Source: Linanthus parryae (lineage: Eukaryota > Streptophyta > Magnoliopsida > Ericales > Polemoniaceae). Taken from it: DNA of 64,000 bases. Positions 44,441 to 56,101 of this stretch are shown piece by piece. Each line of letters begins with the position of its first letter. The stretch's first letter is position 1. The notes under the pieces were generated by a model that was not told the origin of the DNA, did no database searches, and saw nothing but the letters and a program-made list of their open reading frames with translations. The stretch lies in assembly GCA_023055425.1 (NCBI GenBank), contig JALGPY010000005.1, positions 9,945,501-10,009,500 on the forward strand. The letters are read 5' to 3'. The translations under genes were made by a program, and so were the position numbers.

Positions 44441-45808
44441 ATGGCGGAAAACTTCTCTTCTCCGACTAAGCGACGATTGCCACCGCTTACGTAAATTGAA
44501 GAACAGATCATTGTCTTCAACGATGATTACAGCAACGAGGCTCTCAATCTGTTGGGGCCAGGTCTTATTGGGTCTTTTGCTCTACCGAGTCGTTTCAATA
44601 CGTGGGCCATGAAGAAGGTATTTGCGAAGATCTGGAATGAAGATGAAGGATTCAGAATCGATCACGTAAACTTTAACGTGTTCATATTCCAGTTCACTAC
44701 ACAGGCGAAATTGGATCGTGTCCTCCTGGGTGGCCCCTGGTCCTTTGATGGAAACATGTTATTCCTGAAGCCATGGATCCCAGGTTCTCCGACTGAGAAG
44801 GTGGAGTGTGACGAACTAACAGTTTGGGTCCAAGTCAGGAATATACCTGCCCATCTGAGGAGAGAGAACGATGCTCGGAAGGTGCAAACTGGGTTTGATT
44901 CACGAAATTGACAGCAGAATATTCGCCAGTGATATGGGCGATTACACGCGTGTCAAAGTAACGATGGATTCTTCTCAACCCCTCCAACGAGGAACTCATA
45001 TAATGACCGCAGGTAACAAAGTTTGGCTCGATTTTGTCTACGAACACATTCCACACGTTTGTGAATGGTGTGGGTTGCTGACCCACTACGGTGAAGGCTG
45101 AACTGTGAAAACTGAAAGAGATAAGATGGAGGAAAAAAAGGGTTACGGTAGATGGATGATTTCCTGACCCCCTCCCCGGAAGAAGAAACCAGTTACACCC
45201 TTTTCTGAACCCCCACTCACTGACTATGAGCTTGATTATGAGAAGGATGATTCCATTGACAAAGACGAGGATCATATGGAGGCATCAGATTGGGAACAAG
45301 AAAGTGATGAAGGAACTGGAGATGGGAAGACAAACGAAGGGGTCATGGTGTTTGACAATCCACTGAGTGAAGGAAACCCAACTACGAAACCAGTACCAAA
45401 ATCAAAGGTTGACAAGGGTAAAACCGTTCTCACTGGTTTGGGCTCAGTACTGGGTGCGAAAAGACCTGCAAGTGTTACGGCCCTTAGCCCTAATCCTCGT
45501 GGAAAGCAAGCTGAAAAAGGGGGTCGTGGAACAGGAAGGGGACGTGGTAATGGTGGCAGAACCAACTCCTCAAACAACCCCCGCAATAGTCAAACTCCAA
45601 GCACAGTGGGACAAGAAGGAAACTAGCGAAGAAGATGGGAGGTGAATTCCAGGATGGATGAAGATGAAAACAAGGCAGCTAGGAAGCTGAACTTGGTTGG
45701 TGATGGAACTCAGGTTTCTGATGTTCGGATTCCTCCAGTGGAAGGGGGAGCCCAAAAGTATCCAAACACCGAAGTGGCCAAGGCTGGCAACCAGCCTAGC
45801 CAAGCCCA
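44441..45808 (+). pseudogene. LINE ORF1 (DUF4283, zinc knuckle), broken
   Basis: It starts MAENFSSPTKRRLPPLT and then meets a TAA at about 44492. The frame reopens for a DUF4283-type RNA-binding domain (GSFALPSRFNTWAMKKVF, LLGGPWSFDGNMLFLKPW, LTVWVQVRNIPAHL). A frameshift near 44870-44900 follows. Next is a CCHC-like region (IPHVCEWCGLLTHYG) and an acidic, then a Gly/Arg/Lys-rich tail. ORF1 proteins bind the LINE RNA. Product inactive through stop and frameshift. Confidence 0.82.
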
Positions 45809-45938
45809 ATGAGTCTCCTCAGTTGGAACGTACGGGGGCTTGGCAACCCCCGTAGCGTTACCTCTCTTCTTGATCTCGTGAGGAGGCACAAGCCAAATAT
45901 TGTCTTCTTGATGGAGACGAAGCAGTATGCAACGCCAA

Positions 45939-47022
45939 AGTTTTAAAAACCGGACCGGTCATCGAACCGGTGAGGCACCGGTTCATGGTCGGACCGGTTC
46001 AATCGCATATTTATTTTATAATATATATTTTTATTTTTATACAAAAAATAATAAACATAATAGAAAATAGCCAAATATAATAATCTAACAATATATAATT
46101 ATATGTTTATACACTATTTGAAAAAATTATGACTAGCATATTGATCAAAACACCATGATCATCACATAATCAATGTTCGTAAACAAACATTTAATAATAA
46201 AAGAATATATTTCTTTAAATATATTTATTAAGTTAGATAATTCCGTTCACTTAAGAAAACAGATAATTTCGTTCACAAAAGCTTTCCAAATAAAATTTAC
46301 ATTTTTTTCTATAAAATCAATAATATGTTAGAAGTTTATCTCTAACGTCCAAAGTCCAAAGTCCCAATCTAAGTTTCCACTATCATTTAAATTTCATGGT
46401 ACCGTATGTGACTATATGTGGTCTAGTAGTTGACTAATGGACTACAAGTTCCTACCATAGTAATCCGTTTGAAAAAAAAAATCCTACGGTAGCAGACTAC
46501 TAATTGAAAAAGAGATTTAAAGAGATAAGTTTTTCTCTTCGAGTGTGTGGATAACAGAGTAAGCTCTCTCCCTCTCTCTCATCTTCTTCTCCCTCCGGCG
46601 GTTTCAGGCGGTTCGCGTCCTCTCTCTCTCACCTTCTTCTCCCTCAGGCGCTTTCAAGCTTTGTGCGATGCAATTATCTGCGAGACTGCAACAACAGAGA
46701 ACAACTCTCATGTCCGCAGGGCTCAGATCCATGAAATCTTAAGATCTATATGCGATCTCCTCACATCTGAACAGAGCCTCGTAGAAGAAATTCTTGATTT
46801 TTTGGTTGTTTCAAGAGTAAACAGATGGCAGAGAGTAGAGTTGCATAAACCGCAGAAACCGGTTAACCGGCCGGTTCACCGGTTCGGTTAAGAACCGGCG
46901 GTTTTGACCGGTTTTGACCGGTTTGGTTGCATGCCCGGTCCAACTGCCTGACCGGACCGGCTATGTACCGGTTCACCAGTTCAACCGGTCGAACCGGCCG
47001 GTCCGGTCCGGTTTTTAAAACT
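45939..47022. mobile_element. TIR element rich in CCGGTTC, nested in the LINE endonuclease
   Basis: The first 20 bases, AGTTTTAAAAACCGGACCGG, are the exact inverted complement of the last 20. Subterminal regions hold many ACCGGTT/AACCGGT motifs. The middle has AT-rich sequence and then a GC-richer segment with a 115-codon open frame (46547-46891) of unknown origin. I could not find a convincing target duplication, so the superfamily is open (the motif density suggests hAT). Confidence 0.8.
46547..46891 (+). CDS. unrecognised open frame inside the nested TIR element
   Basis: It starts in CT-rich, leader-like sequence with two near-copies of a CTCTC...CTTCTTCTCCCTC(C/A)GGCG block, then encodes ICETATTENNSHVRRAQIHE and ICDLLTSEQSLVEEILDFL. 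I recognise no family. It may be a captured host fragment, because its composition differs from the AT-rich rest of the element, or chance. Confidence 0.3.
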   Translation: MDNRVSSLPLSHLLLPPAVSGGSRPLSLTFFSLRRFQALCDAIICETATTENNSHVRRAQIHEILRSICDLLTSEQSLVEEILDFLVVSRVNRWQRVELHKPQKPVNRPVHRFG

Positions 47023-50000
47023 GCAGATGAAGCGTATCCAGGATATGCTTGGTCTGATTTTCACATTCACCACTCTCTCACAGTTATTGGGGAAAGCAGA
47101 CAGGGCATTCTTACTTGGTTCTATGGAGACCCGGTTAGGGAGGAAAGGTATAACTCTTGGTCTCTTCTTGAGAAGATATGTCCATTTAATCAACCATAGT
47201 GTGTTGTTGGGCATTTCAATGCTTTTTCTTCGGTGTCGGAAAAGGAAGGGGGAAGACCAGTCATCTTTAGACATATCGAAGGATTTTGTAATGTTATTGA
47301 CAGACTTCAACTACGCAACTTGGGTTACTCATGCACTCCCTTCACTTGGACAAACAATCAAGGTGATGAGGCGTCCATTGGAGAGAGATTGGATAGATGT
47401 CTTGCGACAGAAAAATGGTCTGATTTGTTTGGAAGGGCGAGAGTTACACACCTTGTGGCAGAGGTGTCTGATCATGTTGCGTTGAAAGTTTCATGGAATC
47501 TTAGTATTCTAAGAAACGTTCCAACTAAGAAAAGGTTCCAATTTGAAGCCATGTGGCTTCATCATCAAGGATGTGAGTCAACTGTTAGAGAGGCGTGGTC
47601 TGAGAAGGGTACGGGAATTGATGCAAAACTCTCTTCCACAGCTACAGCTTTGAAACAGTGGGACAAAAATAATTTTGGGAATGAGAAGAAGCATCTATCA
47701 CAACTGAGGAACAGGTTGAAATTTTTGTACGATGGGCCACAATCCAGTCAGACTATCTCTGAGATTAAAGAAGTTCGTGAAAACATTCTCCAAATTCTTT
47801 TAAAGGAGGAGGAGATGTGGAAAAATTGATCAAGAGAAAATTGGTTACGTAAAGGTGACAAAAACACTGGCTTTTTTTTATCACAATGCATCAATTCATC
47901 GTAGCAGGAATCGCTTAATTGGGCTAGAAGATGATGCCGGGAATTGGAAGACAGAACCGCAGGAGATGATATCAGTTTGGAGGAGTACTTTCAATCAATA
48001 TTCAAGTCGACAAACCCTAACAGAGATCAGATGGAGGCGGTACTCGGTGGGATTACGGGTCTGGTCACGGCAAAACGTAAAGCTCAGATGGATCAGTTCT
48101 TTATAGTGGAAGAAATCCGGATTGCACTTATTCAGATGGCCCCTATCAAAGCACCGGGGCCAGATGGTTTTCCGGCTTTGTTCTTTCAACGGTTCTGGAA
48201 GATTGTGGGTTCTGAGGTTGAGAATATATGTGTTAGATAACTGAATGGCAAAGATGATATTGATAAGTTCAACCACACACTCATTGCGCTCATTCCAAAG
48301 ATCAAACAGGTTCGAAAGGCAAGTGATTTGCGACCTATTAGTCTTTGTACTACAATTGATAAGATTGTAACTAAGACTCTAGCAAACCGTCTCAAATGCA
48401 TTCTTGATTCACTAATCTCTGAAAATCAAAGTGCCTTTGTGCCGGGGCGTCTTATTACTGATAAGATCTTGACTGCTTTTGAGCTACTACACACAATGAG
48501 AAACATGAAGATGGGGCAAACTGGTTTCTTAGCTTTAAAGGCAGATATGAGCAAGGCCTACGATCGTGTCGAATAGGATTTTCTGAAGGCAGTCATGGAA
48601 CGAATGGGATTTGGGCACAGATGGATAAGAGTAGTAATGAACTGTATCACGACTCCATCATACAGTTTGATTGTCAATGGTGAAGTACACGGTTCTATTA
48701 TGCCTGAGAGAGGATTACGACAGGGGTGCCTCTTGTCACCTTATCTATTTTCGCTATTAGTGAAACCCTCTCTCGACGTCTCTAAGCTGATGTAGAGGTC
48801 GACATGTTAACGGGAGCCATTGCCTCTAGAGGGGGGCCAATTGTATATCATTTATTCTTTGCTGATGATAGCTTGTTGTTCACTAAAGCTACCTTTAGTG
48901 AAATAATGGCACTACGTTCGGTTTTACAGAATTATGAGATAGCCTCTGGCCAGAAGCTGAATCTAGAAAAATCCTCGGTTGTTTTTCTGATAATGTCAAT
49001 ATTTATGATCAGGTCCCGATGAGCCATCTTTGCGGTGTACAGCTTACAGATCAGCATGATAACTACCTGGGCCTACCTACGACTTTTGGGAGAAGGAAAA
49101 ACATCAAATTCGGCCACCTTGCAGAAAGAATTGGGAAGAAAGTTAAAGGATGAAAGGGTAAGCTCCTATCGGTTGCAGGGAAGGAGATACTTATCAAAGC
49201 GGTTGCTCAAGTTGTTCCAAATTACGCGATGGAGTGTTTTTTACTGCCGAAACAAGTTTGTCATGATATAGAGATTGGTTTGTCAGTTCTCGTGGGGCGG
49301 CACTGAAGATAAGAAAACTATGCACTGGGTTGCATGGGATAAAATAAAGCATCGCAAAGCTGATGGTGGCCTTGGATTCCGGGATTTTCAGGACTTTAAT
49401 GTGGCGTTACTTGCAAAACAAAATTGGCGGCTTCTACGTTTTCCAAACAGCCTTGTAAGTCGAATTTTTCAAGCAAAGTATTTCAAACAATCAAACATCC
49501 TTGATTTTACTCTCACCAACAACTCACAAGTCTCTTACGCGCTTAGGAGCATGTTGGCCGGAAGAGACCTGTTGAAATTTGGGCTTAGATGGAGAATCGC
49601 AAATGGCAATAACGTTATAGTTTTTGGTGATTGTTGGCTTGCTCGTCCATCCACTTTCAAGGTTATCAAACCTTGCACCCGAAGGTATGGAAAATATTAG
49701 AGTAAACTGGTTGATTAACGTTTATTCTGGAACGTGGAACGAGGAACGCTTAACTCAAATCCTCTGGCCGGTTGATGTGGCAGAGGTGCTGCTAGTTCCT
49801 ATAAGGAAAAATGAGCATTTTGACACCTTTTTCTGGAACAATTCCGCGGATGGATTATATACAGTGGCTAGCGGCTATGAGGCACAGCGACTCCGGACAA
49901 CTTCATTGGCGTCCTCTTCGTCAGGTCCTACCAATCGGTCGTGGCTGGAGAAATTATGGTCACTTCAAATACCGAAAAAGTGTATTTACACTGTGTGAAT

Positions 50001-51050
50001 AATTTTTCAGAAGTCCCTCCCCGTTCTAACAAGAATGTATCATAGAGGAATTGCGATGGACACTTCATGTCAGGGGTGTAAAAGCAGTGCGGAAGATGAG
50101 GTGCACCTCTTCGTGGGTTGCACAGAAGCGAAGAAAGCATGAAATATTATCATGGGTACCGAGTTCATAAAGTCCAAAAATTTTCCCCTTTGGCAGTGGC
50201 TACCGGAGATTATGGAGAAATCGTCGACGAATCAGTGCGAAAGAATAGTAATGAGTTTCTGGTCCATTTGGCGTAGCAGGAACAAACGACGTTTCGAGGG
50301 GTCTGCTATATCAGCTGAAGAAACGGCTAGACAGGGGACGACTACTCTGCAACGGTACAAAGAATGCCAAGTCAAAGGTTTGTTTGAAGATCATTGTCAC
50401 CAGACTCCTCAGACAAAAAACATGGCAACCACCATCAGAGTAATTCGTGAAAGTCAATACTGATTCGACATGGCAAACGAACAGTCGGGCTATGGGAGTG
50501 GGGATGGTGCTTCGAAATAATGCAAAGGAATTTATCGCTGGACGTATGTGAAGAGTCCCAGTAGCTAGAACACCGCTACTTGCTGAAATTACGGCGATGA
50601 TATTAGGCCTAACCTTTGGCAGAGAACTGAACATTGCCAAAGTTACACTTGAATCAGACTCTCTTGTTGGTGTTGCATTCCTGAAAACTGGAAACTGTGG
50701 TCGCATCCAAGGTCTTTCTGCACTTTCTGAGCTTAGAGAGCTTATTCAAGAAGCTAGAGGATTACTGGCAAAATTTGCAGCAGAAGAAGTTAGATATGTT
50801 AGCCGAAAATGCAACAAAGCTGCCCATACTTTTGCTAACAAAGTTTTTTAGAAGGAGACACAAGTTTTTACGTTGAAACGCCCATTTGGGCTAATGATGT
50901 AATCTGCGAAGATGCTTCGGGTCTTACAAACCCTGAATAATATTTCTCAATCTTTCCCTAAAAAGAAAAAGAGAAAGAGCTAAAATAAAAAATTACAGTT
51001 TTAGTTAAATTATACATGAAATATAGCTATGACCATTGAAGATGCTCTAA

Positions 51051-51689
51051 GAATGCAATTTTGAAAATGTGAGGGGTAGTAATTGTCAACCCATTCTCCT
51101 TAGTGGCTCCGTCACTGGGACTGTTTGGCTACTCAGATATCAAATTGGTATTTGTTCACTGCATAGTGGTGATGTTCTAAGCAGCACCAAATTAAATCCA
51201 AAAACACTGAAAACTCTCTCTAGTGAAAGGTCTCATCGTTTCTAAAAAAGAAAAAAATTGTCCAAGGTCTCATTTTTTTTTTTTTGTCCAATCCAAGGTC
51301 TCATTTGTGTAAGGTAAAAGAAAGTGGGGGCATAGGGCATACACTCTTGGACAGTTTTTTTTTGCTCCCACTTCAACTAACTTAGCTTAAGTATTATCAG
51401 AAAAAAAAACATGATATGCAATGTGTATTTTCAGTTTTTATGAATAAAATTATATGGGACTGAATAAGATGCGAATATTAACTAATGAGTGGCTGAACGA
51501 ACCGATGGTATTGATTTACTTTAAAAAATTGTAGTAGTATTTTAGTCTTTTTTCGACATCAGCCTCATCCTCTAAACTTCTTATACCAGTATAAAAGATT
51601 ATAACACAAATGAAAATGAGAATAATGCAGGATAAATTGCACATATTACTTACACTGCAACCAGCCTCAATATATGAGATAACATTTAC
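51051..51689. other. unassigned AT-rich stretch
   Basis: It contains several poly-T/poly-A runs and a repeated GGTCTCAT phrase near 51230-51305. No gene or paired ends are recognised. Confidence 0.4.
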
Positions 51690-51905
51690 GACTATGTTTC
51701 TGTTCTTTCTTTCCAATTGGATTTTACCACTATTCATTTGGTCACTTTGAGCCGGTGATTTGAATAACAAAATTATATAACTTTTTGATAATCTTTTCAT
51801 GGCGTATGAAAAAATTATCAAAAAAAAGTTATCAGCTTACAATCTAAATTACCGGGTCAAAGTAGCCCACATACTGGTGAAAAAGTCAAATTAGAAAAAG
51901 AGAGA
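51690..51905. mobile_element. Stowaway-like MITE, degraded copy
   Basis: It shares the family landmarks ACCACTATTCATTTGGTCAC, GTGATTTGAATAACAAAATT, TTTTTGATAATCTTTTCATG and CCGGGTCAAAGTAG. The central palindrome is mostly deleted and the ends have decayed, so the boundaries are approximate. Confidence 0.6.
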
Positions 51906-52169
51906 AGAAAATAATTGTGAATGACAATTATTCCCAAACAAGGCCCAATCGAGTAATTTTTTTCCTAGTCACTAACGTTATTACCAGCATCAACGGACGT
52001 TCTCGATATTGACACGTCAGCATAGTTACAAGACACGACGACGTGGCACGATCACCAGTTGCATCGCGCTCCTGTCTCCCTCTAACCGTATATCTATCGC
52101 TCTCCGTCGATCTCTCTCACTACAAAGACCGTATGTTTGTTGTGTTTCTCTAAAAAACAGCAAGGAGTG

Positions 52170-52400
52170 AGTGTGGAGTGTGACCTGGAGAAATGGATTT
52201 GAACGCGGCTCTCTCACACACCAACACATAGCTCCATTTCAAAAACCCACCACCAGCAGTTACTACTGATACACACAAACACGCTCTCTATCGGTTACGG
52301 TTACAGTTTCAGTTTCTCCGTCACTTCTAGGGTTCCGATTCCACTCCTCTCTCAGAGATCAGATCTCTTGAATGGCCTTCTTCTATTGATGCTTCAATAG
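52170..52400 (+). promoter_or_regulatory. probable 5' UTR exon of the WDL gene
   Basis: CT- and CA-rich leader-like sequence ends in a good donor (CAATAG followed by GTACGC at 52401). The next acceptor would be AG at 53882-53883, just before the start codon. The transcription start is not defined by the sequence. Confidence 0.45.
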
Positions 52401-53891
52401 GTACGCCTCCACAACCTAGAATGCCTTCCTCTCTGTTGTTGTTCAAAGTGTATGCGTATGTGCACTGTTTGATGTGTAGAAGTAGAACTCGTTCAATTTC
52501 TGAGTTCGTTCGTCTATGCATTGAGGTTTTACTAGTTGCACCGATCAGTTCAATCTAGGTTTTAGCCGATTAAATGGACCATCTTTACTTCGATTGGATC
52601 ACTGAGGGCCAAAACTGTGGATCTAGGTCGAGTGGATTTTCTCACCTTGCTTGTCTCTTGTTTAGTGATTTTGTTCGTTCTTTCATGGCCTGTGAGATTC
52701 TCTTTCTGGTGATATTGAATGTCCCAAAGAGTTTTGGAGTTGCTGTACTTGGTATTTTGTTGCAGGTCTTTGGTGTTTTAATCTTGCTTGTTTTGTTGTT
52801 GTTGTTCAGCTTAGTAATTTTGTGTGGCAGAAAGATAATGAAACCTGGTTTCTGGACTTTGTGTAAAATTTGCTTCCAGGTGTTGAGATATGTCAGCTTA
52901 TTGAGTAGGGCAGGTTGTTGAGTTACAGACAACTTTTTAATGAATTGCCGTTGGTTCCTATAAATTTTCTCCCTAACTTGAACAACTGTTGTGCTGTTTG
53001 TGATTTTTGTGTGGTTATCTGACTTGAGAAATCAAAGCTTGGAATGAATTTGATTTTATTCCAGTAAGTTTTCACTACATCCCGAAAAAATAATCTGCTT
53101 CCATTACGATTCTTTCATTTCCTCCATTCTTTTATACCCGTTGAATGAATTAGCTTGAGGAAGCAGAAGCATTGGTGAAAAATGAAAAGCCATTTTTTCA
53201 TTAGCCAGCAACTCTGAGGGTTGCAAAAAGCAGTGTTTAGAGTGTGACCTTATAATGACATAGACTAAGGTGCGATTCATTTGGGTCGCCAAAGTATTTC
53301 AGACTTATTACCATTAAGTTTAGGCACAAAGTCTTAAGATGGGTAAGTTTAGTAGTTACAGATAGCCGAATAATGAGACAACTTCAACTTTACTCACCTG
53401 ACAGTTAGTAGTGCTGTAGTAATTTAAATTAGTAACAAAAGCATAGTAGAAATTTAGTAAGTAGCTGATCCTTGTTTCATGTACCACCATTCATTTTTTA
53501 TCCCTTCATATATAGGTCTGGCTGTTTACGACGCTGTAGGAATTTCTCATGCCTGACTTTAGATTCACTAGTGAATTTCAGAAAATTAGAATATACCCTG
53601 CAACTTAAACTGCTTCATTGTAGGCTCGTAGCTTAATTATTTGTTCCTTATTAAATTTATCTATTGCTAAGCAAAATTCATGGAAAGAAACAGATTTCTT
53701 GAATATGGTACTCATATCTATTAGCTTTGTTTTCTCCTCTCAGATTTGCTGTTAGTTCAGTCTCCTGCTTCAGAGATTATGCTGCTTTTTTCCTAATATG
53801 TTCATCAATTTGTTCTGACATTGTTTCCAATGTACTTATGATGTCTTGTAATTCTTATTTCCCTGGTCTGTTACGAAGCGTAGGTATAATT

Positions 53892-56056
53892 ATGGATGCT
53901 GAAGTTGCTAAACCTGTTCCGGCTAGTGAAGTTAATTGCGATAATGGAGTTCATGAAGAGCTTCTTTCATCTGGAGAAGATGTACTTGGGCAAGTAAATA
54001 ATTCTGGTTCTGAGACTGCAGGTGCTAATGGGAGCCTGGAAACGGCTACTGTTGCAGAAGATACGGAAGCAGGCAACCCGTCGACTGAACCTCTCCCTGA
54101 CATATCCACTGTGCATGCGGAACCTGATAATCTGACTACCTCCAAGGTAAGAGTCCAGCATGCTCTTTCTCTTTAGTAGCCACAGCGGTCATTTTATTTT
54201 CTTAAAAGGAGTACTGCATGACTTGACTCCTGATCTACTGCATGTGAACTATATTTGTAGGAAACTGTAGTGAAAGAAAAAGAGAAGTCAAAAGGTACTA
54301 AACCACAAAAGATTCAAGGTAGGGTCAAATCCGAAAAACCTTTGAGTGGAAAACATACTGTGGCAACCAGTTTGAAGAAAATCAAAGATGGGAAAGATGT
54401 TGAGACAAATGCAGCCATTTCAAATGGTGTATCAGCTACGGATCCGCGCGTAAAGCAGACACTCGCTTCTAGAACGAAGAGCAGATCGTTTAATGACAGA
54501 GTGAATACTAACAGCCACTCTAAACCAATCCCTGCTACAGTTAGTGCACCCAAGGTGAGAATGAATGTACTCGTTTTCTTGATATGCCAACAGTCGTTGG
54601 CAGTGTTCTATGCTGTATTACAATGTATACACGCTAGTTTTGCTTTTCGTATGAGACTTATATGTGACTAAATGTTATTGCAATTTCATATATTGTTTGT
54701 TGCAGCAACAGCGGAAGTCGCATGTCTCATCATCCACCATGAACAAGTCACAGTCTGAATCTACCATGTATGTTTATCTACTAAGACAATCCGGAGCGCT
54801 TGCCTCACTAGCTTTTGTGATTTACTCACATACACAATTTCTTCAACATTATTGTAGGAGGGTCTCTGTATTCTACTAATTGGAAACTAGTGTATCGAGT
54901 TTTATGTACTATGACAGACTTTGCTTTCATTTGATGAAAATTATATTTTCTTTGCTGCAGGGAGAAGAATAAGCTGAAGCCTCTGAAGAAAGAACCCCCT
55001 AGCAAGATGGACGGGAGCAAGGAATCTACTTCGTATCCTACACAAGTTGACTTTCTGTTACCCCCTCTCCTCATCGGAACAATGTCTCATGATCTGGCGG
55101 ATACAAATTACTTGGTTCATATAGATTTTTATAGGTTATAGGCTTATCTTAAAGTAACTGCTTTTAAGACTCTTCACAATATTACTTGTTTCTTTAACTA
55201 CTAGCACAAGCCCGACTGGAGACGATGCTAAATCTCGCAAACCAGGTGCTCTTCCTTCGTATGATATCAATTTTAAATGTGATGAACGAGCTGAAAAAAG
55301 AAGACAGGTACATTTTTGTTTGTGCGAATTGTGTGCATTTGAAGTCTCTACTGCAGAAGTTGTGCAAGTCACCTGATATTTGAGGACATCATATATTTTC
55401 CTTCTACAGTTCTATTCGCAGCTAGAGGAAAAAATTCATGCAAAGGAAGTAGAAAAGAATAACTTGCAAGCCAAATCCAAGGTACAAATGTTATACTAAT
55501 GATTTTGACTTGACACTGCTAAGTTTATGTGGAGCCAAGTTGCCATTGAACTTTGTGCTTCACTGGTTTAACAGGAAACTCAAGAAGCTGAGATTAAAAT
55601 GTTGAGAAAAAGCTTAACATTCAAAGCGACACCCATGCCCAGCTTCTATCAAGAACCTGCCCCTGCTAAGCCGGAGTTGAAGAAGGTAGATTAATATACC
55701 CTACATTTGAATTCAGTTTATGTGATTAGTAACAACTACAAGTCCATAAACTCCATGGTAAAAGTCTGCTACTGTTGGGCTACCTACTGTGCCATATCCC
55801 TTCAGCTTTTTATCTCTCTTACTTACCACAAGGAATTGATTAATGACCATATTGCCATAAAGTTCCATTGTATTTCTTTTGTAAAGGGGTTGGAGTCGTT
55901 ATTTGTTGTTTATCCTCTGTTGACATAGGTCTTTGAATCATCAAGTGCTAAATACAAAGGGCGGATCTGTTAAGGAACATGTGGGAGCTACAGCTCCGAC
56001 TTTATTTCTTAGAATATCAATTATACCCTACAATTTGTTAAGGTTATTCAGTTTAG

Positions 56057-56101
<45 letters not shown>

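Larger units (their letters stand above)
45809..50851 (+). pseudogene. LINE ORF2 (endonuclease, RT, RNase H), broken
   Basis: The ATG at 45809 begins MSLLSWNVRGLGNPRS and NIVFLMETKQ, the start of the APE endonuclease. The nested TIR element then interrupts it (45939-47022). It resumes with FTWTNNQGDEASIGERLDR and SDHVALKVSWN. The RT has MAPIKAPGPDGFPALFFQRF, LRPISLCTTIDKIVTKTLA (with one frame change), LKADMSKAYDRVE followed by TAG, ERGLRQGCLLSPYLF and the intact catalytic FFADDSLLF near 48.86 kb. The zinc-finger region lies near 50.0 kb (CQGCKSSAEDEVHLFVGC) and RNase H at 50.45-50.85 kb (LESDSLVGVAFLK). Several stops and frameshifts make it non-functional. Confidence 0.88.
44364..50974 (+). 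mobile_element. near full-length L1-type LINE with 18-bp target duplication
   Basis: AAGAGCTAAAATAAAAAA occurs at 44346-44363 and 50975-50992. Between them are a 5' leader, ORF1 (from 44441), ORF2 (from 45809) and an A-rich tail (about 50960-50974). Excluding the nested TIR element at 45939-47022 the LINE is about 5.5 kb, a normal full length. Both ORFs carry stops and frameshifts, so it is not autonomous now. Confidence 0.92.
44035..51047. mobile_element. PIF/Harbinger-type MITE split by a LINE
   Basis: The left end GAGCATCTCCAATGG and right end CCATTGAAGATGCTC are inverted. TAA flanks both sides (44032-44034 and 51048-51050), the 3-bp target of PIF/Harbinger elements. Without the LINE and one duplicate its length is about 380 bp. 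The halves are 44035-44363 and 50993-51047. It has no coding capacity. Confidence 0.8.
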
